Shown: positions 6,885 through 14,929 of the stretch, piece after piece
Position numbering within the stretch: the stretch's first letter is position 1
Layout of the letters: each line of letters opens with the position of its first letter
From: DAOTTX01 sp034437515
Lineage (GTDB): Bacteria; Chloroflexota; Anaerolineae; Aggregatilineales; Phototrophicaceae
Direction of reading: 5' to 3'
Assembly (NCBI GenBank): GCA_034437515.1
Contig: DAOTTX010000047.1
Coordinates: forward strand, 1-19,323
DNA length: 19,323 bases
Notes under the pieces: generated by a model
The model's database searches: none
Told to the model about the DNA's origin: nothing
What the model saw: only the letters and a program-made list of their open reading frames with translations
Translations under genes and position numbers: made by a program

Positions 6885-9800
6885 TTATTCCCCGGCAGGC
6901 AGCACCGTGAACGTCGTGCCTTCACCACGCCCGAACACATCGGGGAAGAAGAACTCGCGTGCGGTCGGCGGGATGACGTTGTATTCCCCTTCCAGGCCGG
7001 GCCGGATGGTGTAGACATATTCATACGTCCCCGCAGGGAGGTAGGTACTACTCAACACCACCTTCTCATCACGGAATTCAATGTTGCTGAACCACCACCA
7101 GCCCCAGCCCCGGCTGACCGGGTCGCTGCTATCAATGCCGGGGCGCGTGCCGATCTGCTGCTCGGTGGCGAGGTTGGGGTTAATCGCGTCCGTACCTGCC
7201 GGGATCGGGTCTTCGACCACCACGTAATGCAGGTCGTTGGGTGCGACGATGGTTAAACGCACCTGCACCACATCGCCGATGCGTGCTTCGGTGATGGTTT
7301 CGCGGTCGGCATCCGCTAACAGTGTGTAGCGCCGCTGTACGATCACACCGCGATCCAGCGCGTCGATTTCCGGCACCGGCAGGAACGCCCGCAGATAGGC
7401 CGTGTAGTACAGGTTGCCCGGCCCGGCGCTACGCTCAAAGGTGAGCGTGTTGGCGCTGTCTTGCAGCATCGCGGCGACCTCGACTTGCAGCGTTTGCACC
7501 TGGGTAACTTCATCCGGTGTGACGCTCAACCCGGCGAGTTCTTCATCGTTGAAGGTCAAGCTGTAGTCGTAGTCGGCCTGGAGTTCGCCAGTGGCGACCA
7601 TCCAATCCGTCAACGCCATCACCGCCCAGGCCGTTTCTTGCGTGGTTTCCCAGGCATCGGCGTCACGCATCACCATCAGATAACGCACCACATTGGGGAT
7701 GAGGTCGCTCTCCGGTTGCAGGCGCACCAACGTTTGCAGCACGATAGCGGTCGTGCGGGTATCGGTGTTCCAGTTCCAGAAGTCACGATCGGCTTCTTCC
7801 CAGTGGATGCCGTTGGCGCTGGTGATCGCCGCGTTGAAGATGTCAGAGACGAGCGTGTCCGTCCGTGCCTCGTTCTGTCCGATGAGGTCGTAGGTGGTCG
7901 CCAGCAATGCCTGTGCGTAGATGCTCAGACGATCGCGGAACTCGTAGAGTGTGCCCATCCGGGCGATGTCCGGCGTACCGGCGCGTGCCAGCGCGTAAAG
8001 CACGAACGCCTGCCGATCCAAGCGCCAGCCCTCGGTTTCGAGATCGACCGTGACGAAGTTCTCCCGCAGGAAGGTGTCCGCACGGTCGATGACATCTTCG
8101 CTGACCGCGAACCCGGCGTCACGCGCCTCTACCAGACCGAGCAGCGCATACGCGGTGACCAGCACGTTACTACGATCCTGTACATACCAACCCCAACCGC
8201 CATCGACCTTCTGCTGGGCGTAGAGCCGCTGCACGGCGAACTGCACTTCGGTGTCCAAGTTCGCCCGTAGTTCCGCATCAGCGAGGCCGGTTTCATCCAA
8301 CGCACGGAAGGTCATGATGTTGGGTAAGAAGCGACTGACGACCGACTCGATGCCTTCGTAGGGGCGGCTTTGCAGCACGTCCAACGCTTCGAGCGAGGTC
8401 GCCGCGAGGGACGGCTCCAGGTTGATCGTCAATTCACCCTGCGTCACGTCAAACTGTGGCGGCAGCATGATCGTCTCGGTGATGGTGTTCGCCTCACGCA
8501 GTACGCCGCCCGTCCCGATAACTTCCGGTGCTTCATAACGATAGACCGGCAGCAGCCGATCCTCCCCCTGACCAAGCGGCGGCTTGCTGGCGTCATTGAA
8601 ATCCCCACCACTGACGAAGAAAGTCAGATCGACGTTCTCGACGTTCTCAACCGTGACGGGCCAATTCACACGGAGGCCGCTGTTGGCTTCCACGACGAGC
8701 GTTTGCACGGCGTCGTCATCGAAGGCCACACCCTCACCCTCGATGCCGACCTCAACCGAAAGCGCCTCATCGGTGTTGTTGTTGACCACCACGGCGAGGA
8801 TGATCTCATCACCGACGACGAAGAAGCGCGGCGTCACCGGGCGGATGAGCAGCGGTTTGGTACTGAGCAGATCAAACGTATCCTGCCCGACCAGTGTCTC
8901 ACCGTCCGCGCCGCGTGTGACCGCCCGTGCATCCAAGCGCCATGTGGTCAGGTTATCCGGCAGTGTGACCTCGAAGGTCGCCATACCGTCTTCATCGGTG
9001 ACCAGATCACCGTCCCAGTAAGCAGTATCGACGAATTCTTCACGAATGTCGAAGATACCCCCCTCACCGAAGCCACCACCGCCGCCTTTGATCGTATCCA
9101 GCACGGTCTGTGTGAGCTGGTCGGTGTTGATGGTCAGCGGGGTGGCGACGCGCACCGCGACCGCCTGCAACCCGTAGAAAAAGTCGAGAATGGGCTGGCT
9201 GTTCGGCTCCCCGATGGAAAGTGACGCCAGATCGGTCAGGCCGATGCCGACCTCAGCGGCGACCGGCTCCCCGGCGTAGTCACGAGTCTGCACGGTGTAG
9301 GTGACGGTTTCACGCGGGCCGGCGGTGTCACGATCCGGCGTGACGAGAATGTCGATCTCTTTACGCGAGCGGTCTACGTTGATCTGCGCCATGCCCATGC
9401 GGAAACCCGCGACCGGGTTGCTCTCGTCCACGCCCTTGACGATCATCACGGAGACGAACGCATTCGGCGCGAAGTCCTCGGTGATCTCGAACTCATAAAC
9501 GTAGGAGTTACTGGGCATCACGATAGGTTCGGTCATCAACACATCACCGCGCACCACCGTGATCAGTGCGTTCGTCTCCCCCTGGAAGGGCGAGGTAATC
9601 AACACCTGGGCGGTATCACCGATGGCGTATTCGTCGCGGTCGGTGACGAGGTCGATACGGTTGCTGTTCTGCTGCCGCCATGAGACGTACTGCTGATCGC
9701 TGACCCATAACGTCGTTGATGAGCGCACCGCATTACCCAGGTCGTCGGTGCCGGTCGCGGTGATCTTGAACACACCGCCGTTGGGCGGGATGAAGAAGTA

Positions 9801-12800
9801 TTCCGCGAGGCCGTCCTCATCTGTGGTCACTTCGGCGTCAGCCACCGGGATTTCTTCGACTTCCCATGACCATGTGGTTCTGCCGTTGGGGTCTTCTTCC
9901 TGTACACTCGACCAGCGGCGCTCCACCACTTCGACCTGAAGTGCTTGATCGGGAACGCGGGCGCTATCCCAGCCGACGGTGCGAAATTCGACGCGGGTGT
10001 CACTCAACGCGGTGCCGACGTACTCGTCCGGCCTGACGCCGATGTAGAAGTTGCCCTGATGCACGATCACTTCCTTGCGCCCGGCGACGGTCTGGTCGCT
10101 CTCATCGCGCACGGTCGCTTCGATGGTGAAAGACTGGCTTTGCGTGGCATCTTCGAGGTCGGCGGGCAGTTCAATCGTAAACGTGCCATCAGCGCCGGTA
10201 GCACCGCCACCGCTGGCGATCACCCCACCGTTGAAGCTGTAGAACTCGCTCGGCCCACCATCGGTATTGAAGTCCACAAAGCTGTAGCCGCTGCCCGGCC
10301 CACGGTAGTCAAAGTTATAGGGATTGGCGATCACGTTATATTCGACGGTCGCGTTTTGCACCAACCCGCCGAAGAAATAACGCGCTTCGAGTTCAACGGT
10401 GATCGTCTCCCCTTGCACCACTTGCTCGGCCTCCGGTGTCAGTTCCACCTGGAATTCGGGCAGGCGGTATTCCGCGACGTTAAACGACACCGAACCACCC
10501 TCGGAGCGGAATTCCTGCTGTGACGGCAGATCAACCACCACCCGATAGAAGCCGAGCGGCGCATCATCGGCGATCTCGAAGCTATCGTTGAACGTGCCGA
10601 ACTCGGTTAAATCGACCTCACGCTCGTAGACGATCTCGCCTCGATCATCAAAAACCTGTGCGCTGACGCTATCAAAATCCGCCGGGCTGTAGTTCACATC
10701 GTCACGCGAGCGCAACACCCCCCGGAAGTACACCGGCTGCCCCGGTCGGTAGATCGGACGGTCTGTGTACATATAGAGCGAATACTGACGCGGGTAGAAC
10801 TCCGACGGTAACCCGAAACGCCAGGGGTCGATGCCATCCGACCAGTTAGAGAGGCCGACACCGTAGTTATCGCCGGTTTGCAACAGCGCCATCCGTCGCA
10901 CGTAGAGGTCGTCAATGGCGGGGATGTCGATCTGCGCGACCCCCTCAGCGTCGGTGGTGCCGCTGGCAATCACCGAGAACGTCTCATCGTAGATTTCAAC
11001 CGGTGCGTCCGGAATCGGCTGCCCGGTTTCTACATCCGTCGCCCAGACTGTGACGCCATCCAGTGACGTGTTCATCACGATGTTGGCATCGGCGACCAGC
11101 AAGAAATGCTTGAGCGGACGCATCCCGTTGTTAGTCGTCTCCGGTGAGCTGACCTCAAGGTAGTAAATGCCCGGTTGCAGCGTGCCATCAGTGGTGATGT
11201 CGTCGGGGATGACGACTTCGGATGTGCCGCCCGACCGTAGCAAGTCGAGGAAATACTCGTCGGGCAAGCCTTCCGCGACCCAGCCGGTACGCTCGTCACG
11301 CAGACGCACCTCCCACCAGATCAGATCATCCGCGCAGACCGGCCCACCTACGACTGGCAACGCATAATCACGATAGATACGGTCGATCACCTCACCCCCC
11401 GGCGGCGAGCTGCGCACCCGCAGCGGGTCGGGGTCGGTGATCACAATCGCGGTATCGCCGACCTGTAAGCGCGTCGGCGGGGCTGCCGGGCAGGAAACGC
11501 TCCCTGCGCTGGTCCCTTCCAGGTTGCCCAGGTCGAGCAGTTCATAGCGGCGGGCGTCCGTCGGTGCGACCGACTCGATCTGCCAGCGGCGCAGCAAATC
11601 GTCCTGCGTGGGCTGGTAGCTCTCGGTCGGGTCGTAAAAATCATCATTGACGATTTGCTGGGTGAACGCCGGCAGCGGCACACTGTACAGGCTCAGGTCA
11701 AGGCGGCTGACGTTGCGATGCGTGACGAACAGCGAGGTCTGATCGCGTTCCGCGTTGTAAAAGCCGACCGGCCCCGGCACTTCCAGGTTGACATCCGGTG
11801 CATAAGCTGCGGTGGAGAAGCTAAAGGTCAGACCGCGTTCAATCGCGTTGCCGTAAATGTCCTCCATGCCCGGTTCAACGACGATGGTGTAATCCGTGCT
11901 GGGTTCCACCGGGAAGGACACCTGAAGCGCATCGTTGTAGCTCTGGTAGAAGTAATCCGGTTCGCGCCAGGGTTCCGGCTCGATGGTCACTTTGTCGTCG
12001 AGCGTCTCCACATCCATCGGGGAGACAAAATATAGCGTGACCCCGCCGAAGGGTTGCACCTCGGTCTGCCCGTCGAAGGGGTCGGTGCTGGCAATCGCCG
12101 GTGCAGGGACAGTCGAATAGCCCAGACTGACCGCCGCCGCCAGTGCGCCGCCGCCCAGCCCTGCCGCTTGCTGATTGAGCGACAGCGTATAAGACGTATC
12201 CAGCGACAGCAGTTCATCCGGCGTGAACATGAAGCCAGCCCCGTCCTCGGCCCACTCGAACGTGCCTGCAACCGCCGCCGCGTCCCCACTTTCCGTCGTC
12301 GGGGTGAGCGCGAAGGCCGCTTCCGTGCTATCTTGATCCATCGGCTGATTAAACGTGATCTGGAAATCCGGGTCGAGCAAGATGCGCTCGTTAGTCTGCT
12401 CCGGCAGTACACCGGTCACCTGCGGCGGCGCGATCGTGAACGACCACTCAAAGGACGCGGTGAGTTCCGCGCCGTCTGCCGCGACCAGATCATCATCGAC
12501 GGACAGCGTGTAAGTCGTTGCACCTGCCCAGGCCGCATCAGGCGTGAAGGTGTAAATTGATGTGTTGAGCCATTCGCCCTCGCCTGTGACCTGCGGTGAG
12601 ATCAGCAGCGGGTCGGGAAGGTCGTCCATCATCTCAACGGTACCGAGCGCCACCACCGGATGGTTGAAGATCACGGTGACGGTGGCGTCCCCGGCGACAT
12701 CGACCGCGCCATCGGTCGGGAGGGTCTCGGTCACGCGCAAGCTACCGGCAGTCATGAACGACAGTTCAAACGGTGTTTGCAGGGCCTCACCGCTCGCGCC

Positions 12801-13124
12801 GGTGACCTCAGAGACGGTCAACGTGTAGGTCGTCGCCCGTTCCAGGCCACCGTCCGGCGTTATCGTGATGGCGTTCTCGTTGCACGCCAGATCGACGGGC
12901 GCGGCGGGTTGGACCGTGACCGTCTGCGCTGAGACGGTGTCACAATCTAAATTGCGGTCAAAATAAATAAAGACAGTCTCGTCTAAATCAATCTCTTGCC
13001 CGTCCTGTGGTTCGGTATCCACCACTTGCAACACAGATTGGGCGGTCGTCACTTCCTGTAGATCAACAAAGCCGACACTGAGTAAAAGCAATGCCAGAAG
13101 AAAAAGCCCCAGCCGACGCATCAT
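6885..13124 (-). CDS. Giant secreted alpha-2-macroglobulin family protein lacking the thioester
   Basis: This 2079-residue protein starts with a signal peptide (MMRRLGLFLLALLLLSVGF) that has no lipobox Cys, so it is not an evident lipoprotein. Four Big_5/SbsA-type Ig-like domains start at about 30, 127, 233 and 340. Macroglobulin domains begin near 441, interrupted by an SH3b-like module at about 545-620 (LRVRSSPPGG, ending GWVAEG). The MG landmark YTDRPIYRPGQPVYFRG is near 790, a bait-type region follows near 1165, and WDGDLVTDEDG sits near 1370. The thioester-domain entry reads PYEGIES at 1588-1594, where active members have PYGCTEQ-like sequence, so Cys and Gln are both gone. I see only four Cys in the whole protein, none in that domain. 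Family members trap proteases; this one could act only by the non-covalent route. No pbpC gene, a common partner, is adjacent. Start chosen for its AAAGGG. Confidence 0.9.
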   Translation of the reverse strand: MMRRLGLFLLALLLLSVGFVDLQEVTTAQSVLQVVDTEPQDGQEIDLDETVFIYFDRNLDCDTVSAQTVTVQPAAPVDLACNENAITITPDGGLERATTYTLTVSEVTGASGEALQTPFELSFMTAGSLRVTETLPTDGAVDVAGDATVTVIFNHPVVALGTVEMMDDLPDPLLISPQVTGEGEWLNTSIYTFTPDAAWAGATTYTLSVDDDLVAADGAELTASFEWSFTIAPPQVTGVLPEQTNERILLDPDFQITFNQPMDQDSTEAAFALTPTTESGDAAAVAGTFEWAEDGAGFMFTPDELLSLDTSYTLSLNQQAAGLGGGALAAAVSLGYSTVPAPAIASTDPFDGQTEVQPFGGVTLYFVSPMDVETLDDKVTIEPEPWREPDYFYQSYNDALQVSFPVEPSTDYTIVVEPGMEDIYGNAIERGLTFSFSTAAYAPDVNLEVPGPVGFYNAERDQTSLFVTHRNVSRLDLSLYSVPLPAFTQQIVNDDFYDPTESYQPTQDDLLRRWQIESVAPTDARRYELLDLGNLEGTSAGSVSCPAAPPTRLQVGDTAIVITDPDPLRVRSSPPGGEVIDRIYRDYALPVVGGPVCADDLIWWEVRLRDERTGWVAEGLPDEYFLDLLRSGGTSEVVIPDDITTDGTLQPGIYYLEVSSPETTNNGMRPLKHFLLVADANIVMNTSLDGVTVWATDVETGQPIPDAPVEIYDETFSVIASGTTDAEGVAQIDIPAIDDLYVRRMALLQTGDNYGVGLSNWSDGIDPWRFGLPSEFYPRQYSLYMYTDRPIYRPGQPVYFRGVLRSRDDVNYSPADFDSVSAQVFDDRGEIVYEREVDLTEFGTFNDSFEIADDAPLGFYRVVVDLPSQQEFRSEGGSVSFNVAEYRLPEFQVELTPEAEQVVQGETITVELEARYFFGGLVQNATVEYNVIANPYNFDYRGPGSGYSFVDFNTDGGPSEFYSFNGGVIASGGGATGADGTFTIELPADLEDATQSQSFTIEATVRDESDQTVAGRKEVIVHQGNFYIGVRPDEYVGTALSDTRVEFRTVGWDSARVPDQALQVEVVERRWSSVQEEDPNGRTTWSWEVEEIPVADAEVTTDEDGLAEYFFIPPNGGVFKITATGTDDLGNAVRSSTTLWVSDQQYVSWRQQNSNRIDLVTDRDEYAIGDTAQVLITSPFQGETNALITVVRGDVLMTEPIVMPSNSYVYEFEITEDFAPNAFVSVMIVKGVDESNPVAGFRMGMAQINVDRSRKEIDILVTPDRDTAGPRETVTYTVQTRDYAGEPVAAEVGIGLTDLASLSIGEPNSQPILDFFYGLQAVAVRVATPLTINTDQLTQTVLDTIKGGGGGFGEGGIFDIREEFVDTAYWDGDLVTDEDGMATFEVTLPDNLTTWRLDARAVTRGADGETLVGQDTFDLLSTKPLLIRPVTPRFFVVGDEIILAVVVNNNTDEALSVEVGIEGEGVAFDDDAVQTLVVEANSGLRVNWPVTVENVENVDLTFFVSGGDFNDASKPPLGQGEDRLLPVYRYEAPEVIGTGGVLREANTITETIMLPPQFDVTQGELTINLEPSLAATSLEALDVLQSRPYEGIESVVSRFLPNIMTFRALDETGLADAELRANLDTEVQFAVQRLYAQQKVDGGWGWYVQDRSNVLVTAYALLGLVEARDAGFAVSEDVIDRADTFLRENFVTVDLETEGWRLDRQAFVLYALARAGTPDIARMGTLYEFRDRLSIYAQALLATTYDLIGQNEARTDTLVSDIFNAAITSANGIHWEEADRDFWNWNTDTRTTAIVLQTLVRLQPESDLIPNVVRYLMVMRDADAWETTQETAWAVMALTDWMVATGELQADYDYSLTFNDEELAGLSVTPDEVTQVQTLQVEVAAMLQDSANTLTFERSAGPGNLYYTAYLRAFLPVPEIDALDRGVIVQRRYTLLADADRETITEARIGDVVQVRLTIVAPNDLHYVVVEDPIPAGTDAINPNLATEQQIGTRPGIDSSDPVSRGWGWWWFSNIEFRDEKVVLSSTYLPAGTYEYVYTIRPGLEGEYNVIPPTAREFFFPDVFGRGEGTTFTVLPAGE

Positions 13125-13130
13125 ATTTTG

Positions 13131-13136
13131 CCCTTT
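13131..13136 (-). promoter_or_regulatory. Ribosome binding site deciding the macroglobulin start
   Basis: AAAGGG on the - strand lies six nt before the ATG at 13124. An in-frame GTG eight codons upstream (13148) has no such site, so the shorter start with the signal peptide right at the N-terminus is preferred. Confidence 0.7.
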
Positions 13137-13164
13137 GCGAATTTTCACTCATTTAGTATTTAAC

Positions 13165-13170
13165 ATTATA
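13165..13170 (-). promoter_or_regulatory. Probable -10 box of the macroglobulin gene
   Basis: An exact TATAAT on the - strand predicts initiation near 13158 and a leader of about 34 nt. The hexamer 17 nt upstream is TTTCCC, a poor -35 match, so strength is uncertain. Confidence 0.5.
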
Positions 13171-13212
13171 CGCCCTTATCCGCTGTGGGGAAATACGCCC
13201 GACCTACGCAAA

Positions 13213-13234
13213 TGAAAAGACGGCCCGCAGGCCG
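13213..13234 (-). terminator. Rho-independent terminator after the YtxH-like gene
   Basis: On the - strand CGGCC and GGCCG (13234-13230 and 13225-13221) form a GC-only stem around a four-base loop, followed by TCTTTTCATTT. It lies about 30 nt past the YtxH-like stop and separates that operon from the macroglobulin gene. Confidence 0.7.
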
Positions 13235-13265
13235 CCCTCAGTTCATATGTTATTGTACGCGGTCG

Positions 13266-13544
13266 TTAACCGCGCATCTCATCGAGCCGCTTACGCAGGT
13301 CACTTACCTGACCTTCCATGCGGTGCAGTGCCTGTTGGGTCGCTTCGCGGCTGTCCTCGAACCGATCTTCAAACGCAGATGACAATTCCTGTCGTGTGTC
13401 TTCACCGCTGTTCGGTGCGAACAACAACGCCAGAATGCCACCGATGGAGACACCCAGTCCGAGGAATAAAATCATTGCCAGCGTTTGCTCTCGTTTGGCT
13501 TTCATCTCAGCCTCACGACTATAGTATATTCGTCTTTCACTCAT
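13266..13544 (-). CDS. YtxH-like small membrane protein
   Basis: This 92-residue protein has a short charged N-terminus and one membrane segment at about 22-42 (LAMILFLGLGVSIGGILALL). The YtxH signature LLFAPNSGEDTRQEL follows directly. After it comes a highly charged helix with coiled-coil tendency, ending RKRLDEMRG. YtxH proteins are small envelope proteins, often stress-linked in Firmicutes, without an assigned biochemical activity. The start has a near-perfect AAGGAGGG seven nt upstream, one of the best ribosome sites in the window. It begins 44 nt after the DUF218 stop and ends at a terminator, so it is probably the last gene of that transcript. Confidence 0.85.
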   Translation of the reverse strand: MSERRIYYSREAEMKAKREQTLAMILFLGLGVSIGGILALLFAPNSGEDTRQELSSAFEDRFEDSREATQQALHRMEGQVSDLRKRLDEMRG

Positions 13545-13588
13545 AAATTTGCCCTCCTTTTCATATCCTCTATCTTAAACAGCCTCTA

Positions 13589-14242
13589 TTAGACGCGGGT
13601 GAAGGGTAAGTTGAAGGTTTCTTTGAACGCTTGCCAATGCAGCGCGACGATTTCCCGCGTGAAGTGACGAACGTAAAAGTTTGAGCGCACCCAATCTTGC
13701 GGCACCGGACTGCGATAATGGTCGATACCTTCCATCTCAAAAATCCACTGTGCCCGCAGCATGTGGAAACTATCCGTCACGAGAATGATTTGCTCCCAGC
13801 CCTGCGCCGCGATGATCTCACGGGCGTAGAGCGCATTTTCCTCAGTGCTTTTGCTCTGCTCATCGAGGTAAACCACCTCACGCGGCACCCCTTCGCGCAT
13901 CAGCACCTCACGGCAGGCATCAGCCTCACTGCGCCGCTGCCCTGCGCCGATGCCGCCCGTACAGATGATGGCATCCGCGTAACCCTGTGCATGGAGCCGC
14001 GCCGCCCAGACAGAACGGCGATAGAGCGCGTCACCCGGTCGCCCATCACGCCGCAAACCAGATCCCAACACAACGATCACGTCAGCCGATTGTGCCTGGT
14101 CATCCACACCGTATTGGTGAATGCCCAGTGCCAGCGCGACCACCACCCCACACCAGACCAGCGCGGTCACCATGATAAATATAAACAAACGCCGCCATGT
14201 CAACAGCGTCAAAATACGTTGAATCAGCTTAGAATTTGTCAT
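13589..14242 (-). CDS. DUF218/SanA-YdcF family membrane protein
   Basis: The 217-residue protein has one N-terminal membrane segment at about 19-40 and a DUF218 domain. Landmarks are VIVVLGSGLRRDGRPGDAL at 55-73, CTGGIGAGQRRSEAD at 94-108, STEENA at 132-137 and VTDSFHMLRA at 155-164. Members include E. coli SanA, linked to envelope barrier function and vancomycin exclusion, and YdcF; their reaction is not settled. The domain should lie on the outer face of the membrane. I chose the ATG at 14242. In-frame TTG (14281) and GTG (14269) starts exist, but an exact TATAAT sits where a promoter would begin transcription on the A of this ATG, and no ribosome site precedes it. Confidence 0.87.
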   Translation of the reverse strand: MTNSKLIQRILTLLTWRRLFIFIMVTALVWCGVVVALALGIHQYGVDDQAQSADVIVVLGSGLRRDGRPGDALYRRSVWAARLHAQGYADAIICTGGIGAGQRRSEADACREVLMREGVPREVVYLDEQSKSTEENALYAREIIAAQGWEQIILVTDSFHMLRAQWIFEMEGIDHYRSPVPQDWVRSNFYVRHFTREIVALHWQAFKETFNLPFTRV

Positions 14243-14248
14243 TCCAGC

Positions 14249-14254
14249 ATTATA
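14249..14254 (-). promoter_or_regulatory. TATAAT box positioned for a leaderless DUF218 transcript
   Basis: The - strand reads TATAAT, then GCTGGA, then the ATG at 14242. With the hexamer at -12 to -7, position +1 is the A of the start codon. A TTGACC further upstream is 21 nt from the hexamer, longer than the usual 16-18. Confidence 0.5.
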
Positions 14255-14305
14255 TATCGAGTTCGACACGGCGTTGGTCAATCGTCAGCGAATTTTCAGG
14301 GACGC

Positions 14306-14824
14306 TTAATGCAGGATCTCATCGCTCGGCGATGGCTCGCCGTCTTCTGGTTCCAGCGTTTGACCCAGCATCCAGCCGTCAATCGCCGTCAAACGTAGGC
14401 GACTGATGGGCATCGGCCCACTGGTAAAGACCACCGCCGGTTGTGGCGCGACCACCACCACATCACGCAGATGTAAATGCCGGACAACTTCCGGCTTATC
14501 CGGCAGGTCGTCCTCCGCCATCGCAATGAGTTCTTCCGGGGGGATGGCCTCGCCAATCGAAGTAAAGTCGAGCAGTTCCATGAGATCATCAACCGCTTCA
14601 GGATCATCGACTTGATCGAGCGAGGAACGCACGATCTCCTGAAACGTCCCCGTCAGAGATTGCAAATATTCCCGTTCACTGACCAGAATGCCACTCATCA
14701 CCATGCCGTTGGTGAACAAAGTCACCCCGACCGGCATACCCATCACGTTGACCAGCGTGGCGACGATTTCCGTCAGAATGTAGTCTGGCTCCAACCAATA
14801 GCCGCTAACGTCTTCAAAAACCAT
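14306..14824 (-). CDS. GvpU-like (gas-vesicle accessory family) protein
   Basis: This 172-residue acidic soluble protein has an ordering of motifs that recalls GvpU of Bacillus-type gas-vesicle clusters. A segment at 32-54 reads GVTLFTNGMVMSGILVSEREYL, which GvpU has as a hydrophobic strand, then G-x(2)-(I/M)-SG-x(2)-(I/V)-S-x-(K/R)-EY. A central acidic helical region follows, then HLHLRDVVV near 116 and a closing AIDGWMLGQ at 147-155, where GvpU has EVDGFFLGK. The comparison is from memory and needs a profile search. GvpU is dispensable in gas-vesicle clusters and may modulate vesicle clustering. No gvpA, gvpF or other vesicle gene is in this window, so the role here may differ. The ATG has no clear ribosome site. 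It lies 63 nt before the DUF218 gene. Confidence 0.6.
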   Translation of the reverse strand: MVFEDVSGYWLEPDYILTEIVATLVNVMGMPVGVTLFTNGMVMSGILVSEREYLQSLTGTFQEIVRSSLDQVDDPEAVDDLMELLDFTSIGEAIPPEELIAMAEDDLPDKPEVVRHLHLRDVVVVAPQPAVVFTSGPMPISRLRLTAIDGWMLGQTLEPEDGEPSPSDEILH

Positions 14825-14876
14825 GTAGATAACTCATACTTTCGCTTGTGGACAAAATCGCCCCTACTATAACGCA

Positions 14877-14898
14877 AGAGGCCGCCGAAGCGACCTCT
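14877..14898 (-). terminator. UUCG-tetraloop hairpin after the beta-helix gene
   Basis: On the - strand AGAGGTCGC and GCGGCCTCT pair over nine positions, one as a G-U wobble, around a TTCG loop closed by C-G. That is the exceptionally stable C(UUCG)G tetraloop. The + strand version has a C-A mismatch instead, so the - strand is the functional reading. The following T run is weak (TTGCGTT). It lies 31 nt past the beta-helix stop. Confidence 0.65.
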
Positions 14899-14929
14899 GA
14901 TTCATTATTTGATTGTACCGGATGTCTCG

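Noticed and set aside
7461..9224. Two + strand open frames of 269 and 284 codons inside the macroglobulin gene
   Set aside because: Both are antisense to well-conserved macroglobulin domains, have His/Arg/Asp-biased products without recognisable motifs, and lack supported starts.
14249..14281. TTGACC as the -35 partner of the TATAAT before the DUF218 gene
   Set aside because: The spacing is 21 nt, beyond the usual range; only the -10 placement is used.
13266..14824. A gas-vesicle operon around the GvpU-like gene
   Set aside because: None of the neighbours resembles GvpA, GvpF/L, GvpN or GvpK. The YtxH-like and DUF218 proteins are unrelated to vesicles.
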